Shown here: positions 28,007 through 36,923 of the stretch, piece after piece
Layout: the number at the start of each line of letters is the position of its first letter
How positions within the stretch are numbered: the stretch's first letter is position 1
NCBI GenBank assembly: GCA_900316585.1
Contig: ONDM01000001.1
Location: forward strand, 248,001 to 312,000
Source of the DNA: an uncultured Prevotellaceae bacterium
Lineage (GTDB): Bacteria > Bacteroidota > Bacteroidia > Bacteroidales > Bacteroidaceae
DNA: 64,000 nt
Direction of reading: 5' to 3'
Program-made: the position numbers and the translations under genes
Notes under the pieces: model-generated
Database searches by the model: none
What the model saw: the letters and a program-made list of their open reading frames with translations, nothing else
What the model was told of the DNA's origin: nothing

Positions 28007-28120
28007 CATCATCAAAAATAAGAAGGTCAGTTTGACCAATACAAATCATCGATTTTTATTTTAACAAAATTATTCCATACTCGACATCCGTCGTGATTGA
28101 GTAATCTTACAAATTATTAT

Positions 28121-30040
28121 ATGTATAACATTGAAGATTTAAACAGCAAGACTGTTGCTGATTTGAATGAAATAGCCAAAGAACTAAACTTGAAGGTTAC
28201 TTCAAGAATGACTAAAGAACAAATTGTCTATGCTATTTTGGATGAGCAGGCAGAAGCATCAAGCAAATCGACTCCAGAAGTACCAGCAAAACGAAAAAGA
28301 ATTGTCAGAAAAGCTGTAGCGGTAAAGACAGAGAACGCTCTAAAGACTGAACCAACTACACCTAAGGCTGATGAGCCGAAAAAGGAAGAACCAATAATTG
28401 AAGAAGAAAAGCCTATTGAAGAATCTCCCAAAGAAATATCATCTAAGCCAAATGCAAAATCTGATAGCATAGAATCTACAGAACCTGTAAAAGAAGAAAA
28501 GAGTGTATCTAAAAAAAGGACTCGAATCCACAAAGAAGTTCTTCCAAAAGAGGAAAAGATTGAAACCGACTCTATAGATTCAACTCAAACTAGCGACTCA
28601 GAATTTCAAAATACGCTGATTGTAGATGAACCATATAAACAGGATACGATCTATACATCAGAAGACACTTTCATCCCAATAGAAGACCTGCCATCAAACA
28701 ATACAGGAAAAATCCTTTCACCTTCAGATTTCTTAGCTCGGTTTGACATATCTAACAAACAAGATAAGCCTAGAAAAGAAGAGCCAAAGGAAGAACTCGT
28801 TGTCAATGAAAATGTATTTGAAACTGGTTTACAAACAGATGAAGATAATTTAGATATCATTCCGGAGAGAAAGCCAGAGATAGAAGCTAAACCAGAACCA
28901 AAACCAGACCCTGCCGTTGAATTTAATGACATAATCACAGGTGATGGTGTACTGGAAATCATGGCTGACGGATATGGGTTCCTTCGTTCTTCCGATTACA
29001 ACTATCTTAGTTCTCCAGATGACATTTATGTTAGCCAAGCTCAAATCAAATTGTTTGGTCTACAAACAGGTGATGTAGTTGAGGGACCAATTCGACCACC
29101 TAAAGAAGGTGAAAAGTACTTTCCTCTTGTACATGTGACAAGTATTAATGGTAAGGAACCAGAAGTGGTGAGAGACCGTGTTCCTTTTGAACATTTGACT
29201 CCTCTTTTCCCTGACGAGAAGTTTAATCTATGCGGTAAGCCAAACACTTCAGTGTCTGCTCGTGTGGTAGATTTGTTTGCTCCAATAGGTAAAGGTCAAC
29301 GTGCCTTAATCGTAGCACAACCTAAAACTGGTAAGACCATATTAATGAAGGATATTGCAAATGCTATTGCAGCTAATCACCCTGAAGCATACTTAATGAT
29401 GCTATTAATTGACGAGCGACCAGAAGAGGTTACAGACATGGCACGTACTGTAAATGCAGAAGTAATTGCTTCCACTTTCGACGAGCCCGCTGAACGTCAT
29501 GTAAAAATCGCAGGAATTGTCTTAGAAAAAGCAAAGAGAATGGTAGAATGCGGTCACGACGTGGTAATCTTCCTTGATTCTATTACAAGACTTGCACGTG
29601 CATATAATACAGTCTCTCCTGCTTCTGGTAAAGTTCTTTCTGGTGGAGTTGATGCAAATGCGCTTCATAAACCAAAGCGTTTCTTTGGAGCTGCTAGAAA
29701 CATAGAAAATGGTGGTTCACTGACAATTGTGGCAACTGCTTTAACTGAAACTGGAAGTAAAATGGATGACGTCATCTTTGAAGAATTCAAAGGTACAGGT
29801 AATATGGAACTCCAACTTGACAGAGCATTAGCCAACAAACGAATCTTCCCTGCAGTTAATTTGGTTGCATCTAGTACACGTAGAGACGATTTGTTGCATG
29901 ACAAGCAAACACTTGACCGGATGTGGGTGCTGCGCAAATTCCTTTCTGATATGAATCCTTTGGAAGCAATGACTGAACTTAAGCAAAGGCTAGAGAATAC
30001 AAATAGTAATGAAGAATTTTTAATGAGCATGAATTCATAA
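28121..30040 (+). CDS. rho: Transcription termination factor Rho with long disordered insert
   Basis: Hexameric RNA helicase that terminates transcription. The ATG at 28121 begins [10 protein letters not shown], which matches the Bacteroidetes Rho start; an upstream in-frame TTG at 28097 is less likely. After a short helical domain (about residues 1-45) comes a roughly 225-residue stretch of low complexity, rich in Lys, Glu, Pro and Ser. The RNA-binding cold-shock-like domain (from about 273, [14 protein letters not shown]) and the ATPase core follow (P-loop AQPKTGKT near 400, [25 protein letters not shown]). The total of 639 residues compares with about 420 in E. coli, and the insert accounts for the difference. 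Confidence 0.97.
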   Translation: MYNIEDLNSKTVADLNEIAKELNLKVTSRMTKEQIVYAILDEQAEASSKSTPEVPAKRKRIVRKAVAVKTENALKTEPTTPKADEPKKEEPIIEEEKPIEESPKEISSKPNAKSDSIESTEPVKEEKSVSKKRTRIHKEVLPKEEKIETDSIDSTQTSDSEFQNTLIVDEPYKQDTIYTSEDTFIPIEDLPSNNTGKILSPSDFLARFDISNKQDKPRKEEPKEELVVNENVFETGLQTDEDNLDIIPERKPEIEAKPEPKPDPAVEFNDIITGDGVLEIMADGYGFLRSSDYNYLSSPDDIYVSQAQIKLFGLQTGDVVEGPIRPPKEGEKYFPLVHVTSINGKEPEVVRDRVPFEHLTPLFPDEKFNLCGKPNTSVSARVVDLFAPIGKGQRALIVAQPKTGKTILMKDIANAIAANHPEAYLMMLLIDERPEEVTDMARTVNAEVIASTFDEPAERHVKIAGIVLEKAKRMVECGHDVVIFLDSITRLARAYNTVSPASGKVLSGGVDANALHKPKRFFGAARNIENGGSLTIVATALTETGSKMDDVIFEEFKGTGNMELQLDRALANKRIFPAVNLVASSTRRDDLLHDKQTLDRMWVLRKFLSDMNPLEAMTELKQRLENTNSNEEFLMSMNS

Positions 30041-30045
30041 AGAAA

Positions 30046-30087
30046 CAACCCCCAAAAACGAATAGTTATTGGGGGTTGCCTTTTTCT
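30046..30087 (+). terminator. Terminator of rho
   Basis: Perfect 10-bp stem (CAACCCCCAA at 30046-30055 with TTGGGGGTTG at 30069-30078) followed by CCTTTTTCTTT. Confidence 0.88.
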
Positions 30088-30095
30088 TTACATAA

Positions 30096-30461
30096 TTAAA
30101 AAGGAAGGTCGTCAGTAGAACTAGTACCAAAATCTACAGGAGGAATTGGTGGCATATCTACTGGAGGTGCAACTTGCTGCTGTTCTGGCTGTGGACGATC
30201 TACTTTCCAAGCCCGTATAGAGTTAAACCATCTTCCCTGATACTCGCGTGCATCAATATCAAAAGATACAGTCACTTCTTCTCCTGGTTGAATATTGAAT
30301 TGAGATATTTTATCGTCACCAAAAACCTCAAAACACATTTTACGTGGGTACTGATCATGGGTCTCCAAAACATAAGACTGAACAGACCATGGGTTACCTG
30401 TTGCTTTTGCAACGCCGCTTCTCTTTTCAAGTACGGCAATTATTTTTCCGCTTAGTTCCAT
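30096..30461 (-). CDS. DUF3127 OB-fold-like protein with SSB-type acidic tail
   Basis: A 121-residue protein of the DUF3127 family. Residues about 1-90 form the conserved beta-rich domain (MELSGKIIAVLEKRSGVAKATG, interrupted by VQSYVLETHDQYPRKMCFEVFG and VSFDIDAREYQGRWFNSIRAWKV). The WFNSIRAWKV strand is typical of OB-fold nucleic-acid binders. A Pro/Gln-rich linker follows, and the last residues are STDDLPF, closely resembling the DDxPF tip of SSB. It is a single gene that converges on rho and is divergent from dnaN. A role in single-stranded nucleic acid binding is inferred, not shown. Confidence 0.8.
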   Translation of the reverse strand: MELSGKIIAVLEKRSGVAKATGNPWSVQSYVLETHDQYPRKMCFEVFGDDKISQFNIQPGEEVTVSFDIDAREYQGRWFNSIRAWKVDRPQPEQQQVAPPVDMPPIPPVDFGTSSTDDLPF

Positions 30462-30553
30462 ATTTTAAGTTTAAATCGTTGCGAAATTAGTAAAATACTA
30501 TTTAATAAACCAATTTTCCATAGACTTTTTTCTCTTTTATATTTCTTTTTTTG

Positions 30554-30561
30554 TAAATTTG
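30554..30561 (+). promoter_or_regulatory. Candidate -7 element for dnaN operon
   Basis: TAAATTTG fits TAnnTTTG, 38 nt before the dnaN ATG; the -33 region is only T-rich, with no clear TTTG. Confidence 0.4.
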
Positions 30562-30599
30562 TACCCTAATAGAACAAATATAAAAACTGATATAAAACC

Positions 30600-31727
30600 A
30601 TGAAATTTGTAGTTTCAAGCAAGGCCTTATATAGCCAGTTACAAGCTATTGGCCGTGTAGTTAGTCCTAAGAACTCCTTGGCTATCTTGGATTGTTTCCT
30701 TTTTAATGTTGAAGATAATCAGCTGAAAGTGACCGCATCCGACAGCGAAACAACCCTTACGGCTTCTTTGGAACTCATTGAAAGTAACGAGAATGGTTGC
30801 TTTGCCATCAATTCCAAGAAAGTACTAGAAGCTCTGAAGGACATCTCAGAACAGCCACTTACATTCCAATTGGATTTAAATACCATGGAAATGACCATTT
30901 CATATCAAAATGGTTACTATAACTTAATTGCTCAAAAGGGTGAAGATTATCCTCAGCCAATAGGCTTGAGCGAAGAAGGCATTGTCCACCTGAATGTAAA
31001 ATCTAGTGTTTTGCTGAATTCTGTTACCAGAACACTTTTTGCTACTTCTGATGACACCCTACGCCCTGTGATGAACGGAATCTATTTCGACATTACTACA
31101 GAAGATTTAACCATAGTAGCAACAGACGGACATAAATTGGTAAGATGCCGCAATTTCTCAACTAAGAGTGAACAAAAAGCATCTTTCGTGCTGCCTAAGA
31201 AACCAGCCCAAATGCTAAAGTCATTAATCGGAAAAGATGACAGCGAGGTACAAATTCAATTTGACGGCAGAAACGCAACTTTCAAGTCTGATGGTTTTAA
31301 AATGGTTTGTAGACTCATTGAAGGTCGTTTCCCAAACTACAATTCTGTAATTCCATCCGATAATCCATTTGTAGTGACTATAAACCGACAGTCATTTATA
31401 AGTGCCTTAAAGCGTGTCTTGGTATTTGCTGCTGAGGAAATTTGGCTTGTAAAGATTTCTCTTTCTCAAAATGAGCTGACAGTAAGTAGTAAAGACCTTG
31501 ATTTCTCAACAGCTGCAGAAGAACATCTGGCTTGCTCATACAATGGTCGTAACATCAGCATTGGATTCAAGGGCACGTTCTTGATAGATATCTTAAATAA
31601 CCTTTCAAGCGAGGATGTCATGTTAGAATTGGCAGATGCAGCACGCTCTGGTGTAATCGTACCAGCAGATCAGGATGAAGATGAAGATACTCTGATGCTG
31701 CTAATGCCAATGATGCTGAACGATTAA
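30600..31727 (+). CDS. dnaN: DNA polymerase III sliding clamp (beta subunit)
   Basis: A 375-residue ring-forming processivity factor for replication. It starts MKFVVSSKALYSQLQAIGRV, split here only by normal clamp spacing, and shows the three repeated clamp domains of about 120 residues. Characteristic motifs are ATDGHKLVRC (around residue 170) and the C-terminal MLLMPMMLND, equivalent to the E. coli clamp terminus that forms part of the binding cleft. It heads a run with an exonuclease, recN, rlmB and a TPR protein. Confidence 0.97.
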   Translation: MKFVVSSKALYSQLQAIGRVVSPKNSLAILDCFLFNVEDNQLKVTASDSETTLTASLELIESNENGCFAINSKKVLEALKDISEQPLTFQLDLNTMEMTISYQNGYYNLIAQKGEDYPQPIGLSEEGIVHLNVKSSVLLNSVTRTLFATSDDTLRPVMNGIYFDITTEDLTIVATDGHKLVRCRNFSTKSEQKASFVLPKKPAQMLKSLIGKDDSEVQIQFDGRNATFKSDGFKMVCRLIEGRFPNYNSVIPSDNPFVVTINRQSFISALKRVLVFAAEEIWLVKISLSQNELTVSSKDLDFSTAAEEHLACSYNGRNISIGFKGTFLIDILNNLSSEDVMLELADAARSGVIVPADQDEDEDTLMLLMPMMLND

Positions 31728-31737
31728 TTAGTTTGAA

Positions 31738-32511
31738 ATGGCAAAACTGAATTTGAAGAATCCAATCATATTCTTTGATCTGGAGACTACAGGCACAGAT
31801 ATTAATAAAGACCGAATTGTAGAAATAAGCTATATTAAGGTTTATCCCAACGGAAATGAAGAAAGTAGGAATATGCGTATTAATCCGGGTATGCATATTC
31901 CTGAATCTTCATCCCAAGTTCATGGAATCAAAGATGAGGATGTAAAAGATTGTCCCCTATTCAAAGACATTGCCAAAAATCTCTCAAAAGTCTTTGAAGG
32001 ATGTGATGTCGCAGGCTTTAACTCAAATCGTTTTGATATACCTCTTCTTGTGGAAGAGTTCTTGAGAGCTGGTGTAGACTTGGACCTTAGAAAACATAAA
32101 TTCATTGATGTTCAGAATATCTACCACAAACTGGAGAAACGGACTTTAATCGCAGCATATAAATATTATTGTGGCAAAAATTTGGAAGATGCTCACTCTG
32201 CCTTAGCTGATACAAAAGCCACTTACGAGGTATTACAGGCACAGTTGGATCACTATCCAGAAGAATTAAAAAATGATGTGGATTTTCTTTCCGAATTCTC
32301 AACCATGGTGAAGACCGTAGACTTTGCAGGTCGAATGGCATATGATGACAATGGAAATGAAATCTTTACCTTTGGTAAGTATAAAGGAATGAAGGTCACA
32401 GATGTACTTCATAGAGACCCAGGGTATTTTGGATGGATTCTACAAGGAGACTTTACCTTGGACACCAAAAGAGAACTGATGAAAATCCGCTTGAGAGAAC
32501 AAGGTAAATGA
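31738..32511 (+). CDS. DnaQ-like 3'-5' exonuclease (DNA polymerase III epsilon family)
   Basis: A 257-residue DEDDh exonuclease. Motif I reads FFDLETTGTD, motif II GFNSNRFDIPLL and motif III HSALADTKAT, with all acidic metal ligands and the His present. A C-terminal extension (about 195-257, FGKYKGMKVTDVL and GYFGWILQGDF) is common to Bacteroidetes homologues. It is a probable proofreading or repair nuclease. It lies 10 nt after dnaN and 1 nt before recN. Confidence 0.9.
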   Translation: MAKLNLKNPIIFFDLETTGTDINKDRIVEISYIKVYPNGNEESRNMRINPGMHIPESSSQVHGIKDEDVKDCPLFKDIAKNLSKVFEGCDVAGFNSNRFDIPLLVEEFLRAGVDLDLRKHKFIDVQNIYHKLEKRTLIAAYKYYCGKNLEDAHSALADTKATYEVLQAQLDHYPEELKNDVDFLSEFSTMVKTVDFAGRMAYDDNGNEIFTFGKYKGMKVTDVLHRDPGYFGWILQGDFTLDTKRELMKIRLREQGK

Positions 32512-32512
32512 C

Positions 32513-34180
32513 ATGCTGAAAACGCTGATTGTTCATAACTATTCCTTAATTGAACAACTGAATATAAATTTCCAGAATGGTTTTTCTGTAATAACAGGAG
32601 AAACAGGAGCTGGAAAATCCATTATATTGGGTGCTTTAGGTTTATTATTAGGTGTGCGCGCTGATAGTAAAACCATCCGTCACGGTGAGTCAAAATGTAT
32701 CATTGAAGGCCATTTTAGTTTAAACAGTAACAAACTAAAGGATTTCTTCGATGATAATGATTTTGAATTCGAACCGGAAGATTGCATTATCCGTAGAGAA
32801 ATATATGCTTCCGGAAAAAGCCGTGCATTCATAAATGACACTCCTGCTCAGCTTACACAACTAAAAGAACTGGGAGAACAACTCATTGATATTCATTCTC
32901 AACACAAGAATCTCTTACTGAATAATGAAGGGTTTCAACTAGAAGTATTAGATACCATAGCTCACAATCATGACTTGCTGGTGGAATACAAAAGAAACTA
33001 TTTGTCATATAAAGCCCTTCAACAGGAATTGGAAAATCTAAAGGAACAAGCTCGCAAAAACAAAGAAGAAGAGGATTACCTAAACTTCCAATTCAACCAG
33101 TTAGATGAGGCTAATCTTGAGCCTGACGAGCAGGAACAACTAGAAGAGGAATTGGATATTCTTAGCCATTCAGAAGAAATAAAAGCATCCCTGTATTCTT
33201 GCAATAGTTTATTGCAAGATTCTGAAGATTCTGTTCTCTGCCAATTGAGAAACATTCAAAGTCATCTTAGAAATATTGACAATTATTTTGCTCCAACTAA
33301 AGAATGGTTGGAAAGGATTGAAAGCTCATATATAGAATTAAAAGATATTTCAGACGACATTGAAGGTAAAGGCGAAGATGTTGAATACAACCCTAAACGT
33401 ATGGAGTATGTAAACGAAAGATTGAATACGATCTATACGTTGGAGAAAAAACACAACAAGGAATCTGTTGCAGAGCTTTTGGAACTGAAAGAACTCCTTC
33501 AAAAGAAACTAGACTTGATCAACAACTCTGATGAGCAGATTCTTCTGTTTACAGAAAAACTGAGGAAACAAAAAGAAACCCTTTCTTCATTGGCAAAAAA
33601 ACTGAGTGAAAAACGCAAATCAGGATCAGAGACTTTGGTAAGTCAGATGACAGCTACATTAAGCAACCTAGGCATGCCTAATGTGCAATTCCGAATAGAA
33701 CTGAAAGACACAAAAGATTTCCGCTCAAACGGAACCGATGAAGTTTGCTACTTATTCAATGCAAATAAGGGTGGTAAATTACAAGAACTTTCACAAATAG
33801 CTTCTGGAGGTGAAATTGCCAGAGTTATGCTTTCACTCAAATCTCTCATGGCTGGTGCATCAGATCTCCCTACTCTCATCTTTGATGAAATTGACACAGG
33901 AGTTTCAGGAAGCATCGCAGAGAAAATGGCTATTATCATGAAACAAATGTGTGAATCAGAAAACCGACAGGTAATCAGTATCACTCATTTACCTCAAATA
34001 GCATCTCGTGGAACAGTTCATTATAAAGTATTTAAGGAAGATAAAGAAAACGAGACACTCAGTCATATAATAGCATTAAAACCAGAGGAACGTGTTCATG
34101 AAATTGCACATATGTTAAGTGGTGAGAATTTAACAGAGGCTGCTATCAATAATGCTAAAGAACTACTCAGACAAAAATAA
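32513..34180 (+). CDS. recN: DNA repair protein RecN
   Basis: An SMC-like ATPase acting in double-strand break repair. The 555-residue protein has an N-terminal Walker A (GETGAGKSIIL, about 30-40), a central coiled-coil region (about 155-385), a signature IASGGEIARVMLSLK and Walker B LIFDEIDTGVSG. A late VISITHLPQIAS motif is also present. Length and motif order are normal. The start is 1 nt after the exonuclease stop. Confidence 0.96.
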   Translation: MLKTLIVHNYSLIEQLNINFQNGFSVITGETGAGKSIILGALGLLLGVRADSKTIRHGESKCIIEGHFSLNSNKLKDFFDDNDFEFEPEDCIIRREIYASGKSRAFINDTPAQLTQLKELGEQLIDIHSQHKNLLLNNEGFQLEVLDTIAHNHDLLVEYKRNYLSYKALQQELENLKEQARKNKEEEDYLNFQFNQLDEANLEPDEQEQLEEELDILSHSEEIKASLYSCNSLLQDSEDSVLCQLRNIQSHLRNIDNYFAPTKEWLERIESSYIELKDISDDIEGKGEDVEYNPKRMEYVNERLNTIYTLEKKHNKESVAELLELKELLQKKLDLINNSDEQILLFTEKLRKQKETLSSLAKKLSEKRKSGSETLVSQMTATLSNLGMPNVQFRIELKDTKDFRSNGTDEVCYLFNANKGGKLQELSQIASGGEIARVMLSLKSLMAGASDLPTLIFDEIDTGVSGSIAEKMAIIMKQMCESENRQVISITHLPQIASRGTVHYKVFKEDKENETLSHIIALKPEERVHEIAHMLSGENLTEAAINNAKELLRQK

Positions 34181-34927
34181 ATGATGAATGAAAAAAATGA
34201 AATGATATTCGGCATCCGTGCATTAATAGAAGCAATAGATGCTGGAAAAGATATCGAAAAGATACTTATCAAACGAGACCTTGGTGGTGATTTAGCCAAA
34301 GAATTGTTTGCCGCACTGAAATATGTGGATGCTCCGGTACAAAGAGTTCCTATTGAGAAACTAAACCGAATTACAAAAAAGAATCATCAAGGAGTTATCG
34401 CTTATATTTCTCCTATCACATATCAAAAGGTAGACCAAATCGTTCCTATGCTTTACGATAAAGGGAAAAGTCCTTTTTTGATATTATTGGATGGAATAAC
34501 TGATGTACGTAATTTTGGAGCTATTGCTCGCACATGTAACTGTGCCGATGTTGATGCCATTATTATTCCTCAAAAAAATAGTGTAACAGTAAATGCTGAT
34601 GCTATAAAAACTTCTGCAGGTGCTTTGCACACACTCCCTGTTTGTCGTGAACCCAATATTCTAGAGACTATTAAATACTTAAAAGAATCGGGGTTTCATG
34701 TAGTAGCTGCCACTGAAAAAGGTGATTACGACTATGATAAAGCTGATTATAAAGACCCTCTCTGCATTATTATGGGCGCAGAAGATACAGGTATTCCATA
34801 TGAACATTTAGCTAAATGTGACGAATGGGTAAAGATTCCAATTCTAGGTAATATTGAGAGCTTAAATGTTTCTGTTGCTGCAGGTATCCTTATTTATGAA
34901 GCTATAAAACAAAGAAGATCAGAATAA
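34181..34927 (+). CDS. rlmB: 23S rRNA 2'-O-ribose methyltransferase, TrmH/RlmB family
   Basis: A 248-residue SPOUT methyltransferase. The N-terminal substrate-binding domain (MIFGIRALIEAID) is followed by the knotted catalytic domain with DGITDVRNFGAIARTC, ADAIKTSAGALHTLPV, IIMGAEDTGIPYEH and the C-terminal GNIESLNVSVAAGILIYEA knot, all diagnostic. The target is inferred to be the Gm2251 position of 23S rRNA. Two ATGs occur at the start (34181 and 34184); the first lies immediately after recN. Confidence 0.88.
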   Translation: MMNEKNEMIFGIRALIEAIDAGKDIEKILIKRDLGGDLAKELFAALKYVDAPVQRVPIEKLNRITKKNHQGVIAYISPITYQKVDQIVPMLYDKGKSPFLILLDGITDVRNFGAIARTCNCADVDAIIIPQKNSVTVNADAIKTSAGALHTLPVCREPNILETIKYLKESGFHVVAATEKGDYDYDKADYKDPLCIIMGAEDTGIPYEHLAKCDEWVKIPILGNIESLNVSVAAGILIYEAIKQRRSE

Positions 34928-34929
34928 AA

Positions 34930-36582
34930 ATGAAAAAAATACTCTTATTGTCTATATTCATTGGATTCATTCAGACTGTTTCAGCTCAGAATTGGATCAA
35001 TCAAGCCAAAAAGGCCGTTCTTTCAATTATAACATACGACAAAGATGGAAACATCCTGAACAATGGAAATGGCTTTTACATCAATTCCGATGGAACAGCT
35101 ATAGCAGACTATAAATTGTTCAAGAACGCTCAAACTGCGGCTGTAATCGATGCTGATGGTCAAAAAAGCGATGTCATATATATTTTGGGAGCTAATGATA
35201 TTTTTGATGTAGTAAAATTCAAGGTTAATACAAATAAAAAAACTACTCCATTGACATTAGCTACAGCTACATTAAATACAGGGCAATCGGTCTATGTATT
35301 ACCTTATTCTACGCAAAAAAATACTACACCACAAAAAGCTGCAATAAAATCAGTTTCTGATGTTGCAGATAATTATAAGTTTTATACTATTAATATAGGT
35401 ATAGAAGACAAAAATGTAAGCTGCCCTGTGCTGAACGATGCGGGCCAGGTAATAGGTCTTGTACAAAAAGGAGATGCAAACGAAAGTTATGCAATGGACT
35501 GCAGATATGCAAATTCACTTAGCATCTCCGCATTATCAGCAAATGATTATAATTTAAACAGCATTGGAATAACTAAAGATATTCCTGAAAACGTGGAAGA
35601 AGCCCTGGTCTTTGTCATGATGAATGGTAATGATGAAAAAGCGATAAACCGTTTAATTGAAAAATTCCCAAATGAACCGGAAGGCTATCTCCGCAGAGCT
35701 ACAAATTATGTAAGCAAAGAAGAATTTGCAAATGCAGAATCTGACTTGAACACATATCTGGATTTATCACAAGATAAGGCTGAAGCTCACTACCAGATAA
35801 GCAAATTGATTTATAACATGAAGGTTTATCAGCCTCAGTCTAATTATGCAGCTTGGGATTATACAAAGGCATTAAAAGAAATTGATGAGGCATTGTCTAT
35901 AAACAATCAATTTGCTGTATACAAAAAACACAAAGGAGATATTTACTTTGCATCAGGTGACTATGACAACGCTTATGCTATATATGAGTCTTTGCTGAAT
36001 TCAGATTTGAAGCCATATGAAGTCTATTCTTACATGTCTGATTGTAAAGAAAGACTGGGCGCAAGCAGTGACGAGGTAATTGCATTATTGAATAATGCAG
36101 TTTCACAATTTCAAAAGCCTTATCCAGATGAAGCAGCTCCATACTTATATTCTCTAGCAATTCATCAGGCAGAAGCCGGAAAATACAGAGAGGCTGTAAA
36201 CAATTACAATGAGGTGGAACATATATACGGTGGGCGTGCTTCTGCTGAATTTTATTACAACAGAGAATTGGCTGAAAAAAACTGCAGAATGTACCAACAA
36301 GCTCAAGATGACATAAAAGAAGCTGTTAAGCTTGCTCCTGAAGATCATGACATATTAGTGGAATATGCTAATTTACACGTTATCCTAAAGGATTATGAAG
36401 CTACAAAGAATGCTGCAAATCAGTTAATTCAATTATTCCCTGATGATCCATTCGGCTATAGGTTCCTTGGATTCACACAGGCTATGGAAGGGAAAAAACA
36501 AGAAGCACGAAAGAACCTTTTAAAAGCAAAAGAACTTGGTGATGAGAATGCTGAAACTATTATACAAAGGTATTGCAAATAA
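34930..36582 (+). CDS. Secreted protein with degenerate HtrA-like domain and TPR repeats
   Basis: A 550-residue protein with a signal peptide (cleavage after VSAQ, about residue 20). Residues about 22-200 follow a trypsin/HtrA-like pattern: GNGFYINSDGTAIAD, a middle NDIFDVVKFKV and a late CPVLNDAGQVIGLV. The catalytic His position of that pattern is replaced (ADYKLF where HtrA has TNNHVV), and the GNSGGP motif is lost, so it is probably not a protease. From about residue 215 to the end it is a run of tetratricopeptide repeats. A periplasmic scaffold or binding role is inferred. It is the last gene of the dnaN run. Confidence 0.7.
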   Translation: MKKILLLSIFIGFIQTVSAQNWINQAKKAVLSIITYDKDGNILNNGNGFYINSDGTAIADYKLFKNAQTAAVIDADGQKSDVIYILGANDIFDVVKFKVNTNKKTTPLTLATATLNTGQSVYVLPYSTQKNTTPQKAAIKSVSDVADNYKFYTINIGIEDKNVSCPVLNDAGQVIGLVQKGDANESYAMDCRYANSLSISALSANDYNLNSIGITKDIPENVEEALVFVMMNGNDEKAINRLIEKFPNEPEGYLRRATNYVSKEEFANAESDLNTYLDLSQDKAEAHYQISKLIYNMKVYQPQSNYAAWDYTKALKEIDEALSINNQFAVYKKHKGDIYFASGDYDNAYAIYESLLNSDLKPYEVYSYMSDCKERLGASSDEVIALLNNAVSQFQKPYPDEAAPYLYSLAIHQAEAGKYREAVNNYNEVEHIYGGRASAEFYYNRELAEKNCRMYQQAQDDIKEAVKLAPEDHDILVEYANLHVILKDYEATKNAANQLIQLFPDDPFGYRFLGFTQAMEGKKQEARKNLLKAKELGDENAETIIQRYCK

Positions 36583-36605
36583 TGGGTTTCAATTTCTATA
36601 ATACA

Positions 36606-36637
36606 AATAAAGGGAGGAAACATTTCCTCCCTTTATT
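36606..36637. terminator. Bidirectional terminator between convergent operons
   Basis: Positions 36606-36620 and 36623-36637 are perfect reverse complements, with an AGGGAGGAAA core and A/T-rich outer ends that give a T-rich tail on both strands. Confidence 0.88.
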
Positions 36638-36652
36638 ATTCCAAAAATGGAA

Positions 36653-36910
36653 TTATTGTTCCTCACCTTCTTTTAGAATTCGCATAGCAGCATCCAAAAA
36701 AGCAGTATCATCTAATTCTACAATACCACCATCTGGACCTGGCTCAATATGAAATCCTACGCAATTACCATCTTTAAAATTCTGCCCACCAAAGAAATTG
36801 CGAACTGTATCGGGATCAGTGTCAAACTCTTTAGCTATACGAGCCATGGAACCATGAGGTAACATGTCTTTAATTCTACGAAGTTCATTAAAAGAAATTC
36901 TTTTACTCAT
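36653..36910 (-). CDS. Small conserved DNA-binding (HTH-like) protein
   Basis: An 85-residue protein. The first half has a helix-turn-helix pattern (SFNELRRIKDMLP, then GSMARIAKEFDTDPDTVRNFF). The second half holds a short beta-type segment with GFHIEPGPDGGIVELDD. Similar small proteins are common in Bacteroidetes and uncharacterised. It is 13 nt downstream of the PAP2-like gene, so it probably belongs to the tail of the Bat operon. DNA binding is inferred from the pattern only. Confidence 0.7.
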   Translation of the reverse strand: MSKRISFNELRRIKDMLPHGSMARIAKEFDTDPDTVRNFFGGQNFKDGNCVGFHIEPGPDGGIVELDDTAFLDAAMRILKEGEEQ

Positions 36911-36923
36911 AGCATCATATAAT

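Noticed and set aside
28097..28120. TTG start for rho eight codons upstream
   Set aside because: Bacteroidetes Rho proteins begin MYNI; the added residues have no conserved character and need a rare start codon.
29665..30048. Open frame antisense to the 3' end of rho
   Set aside because: It lacks a promoter and any recognisable domain and follows from the codon pattern of rho; rho itself is clearly coding.
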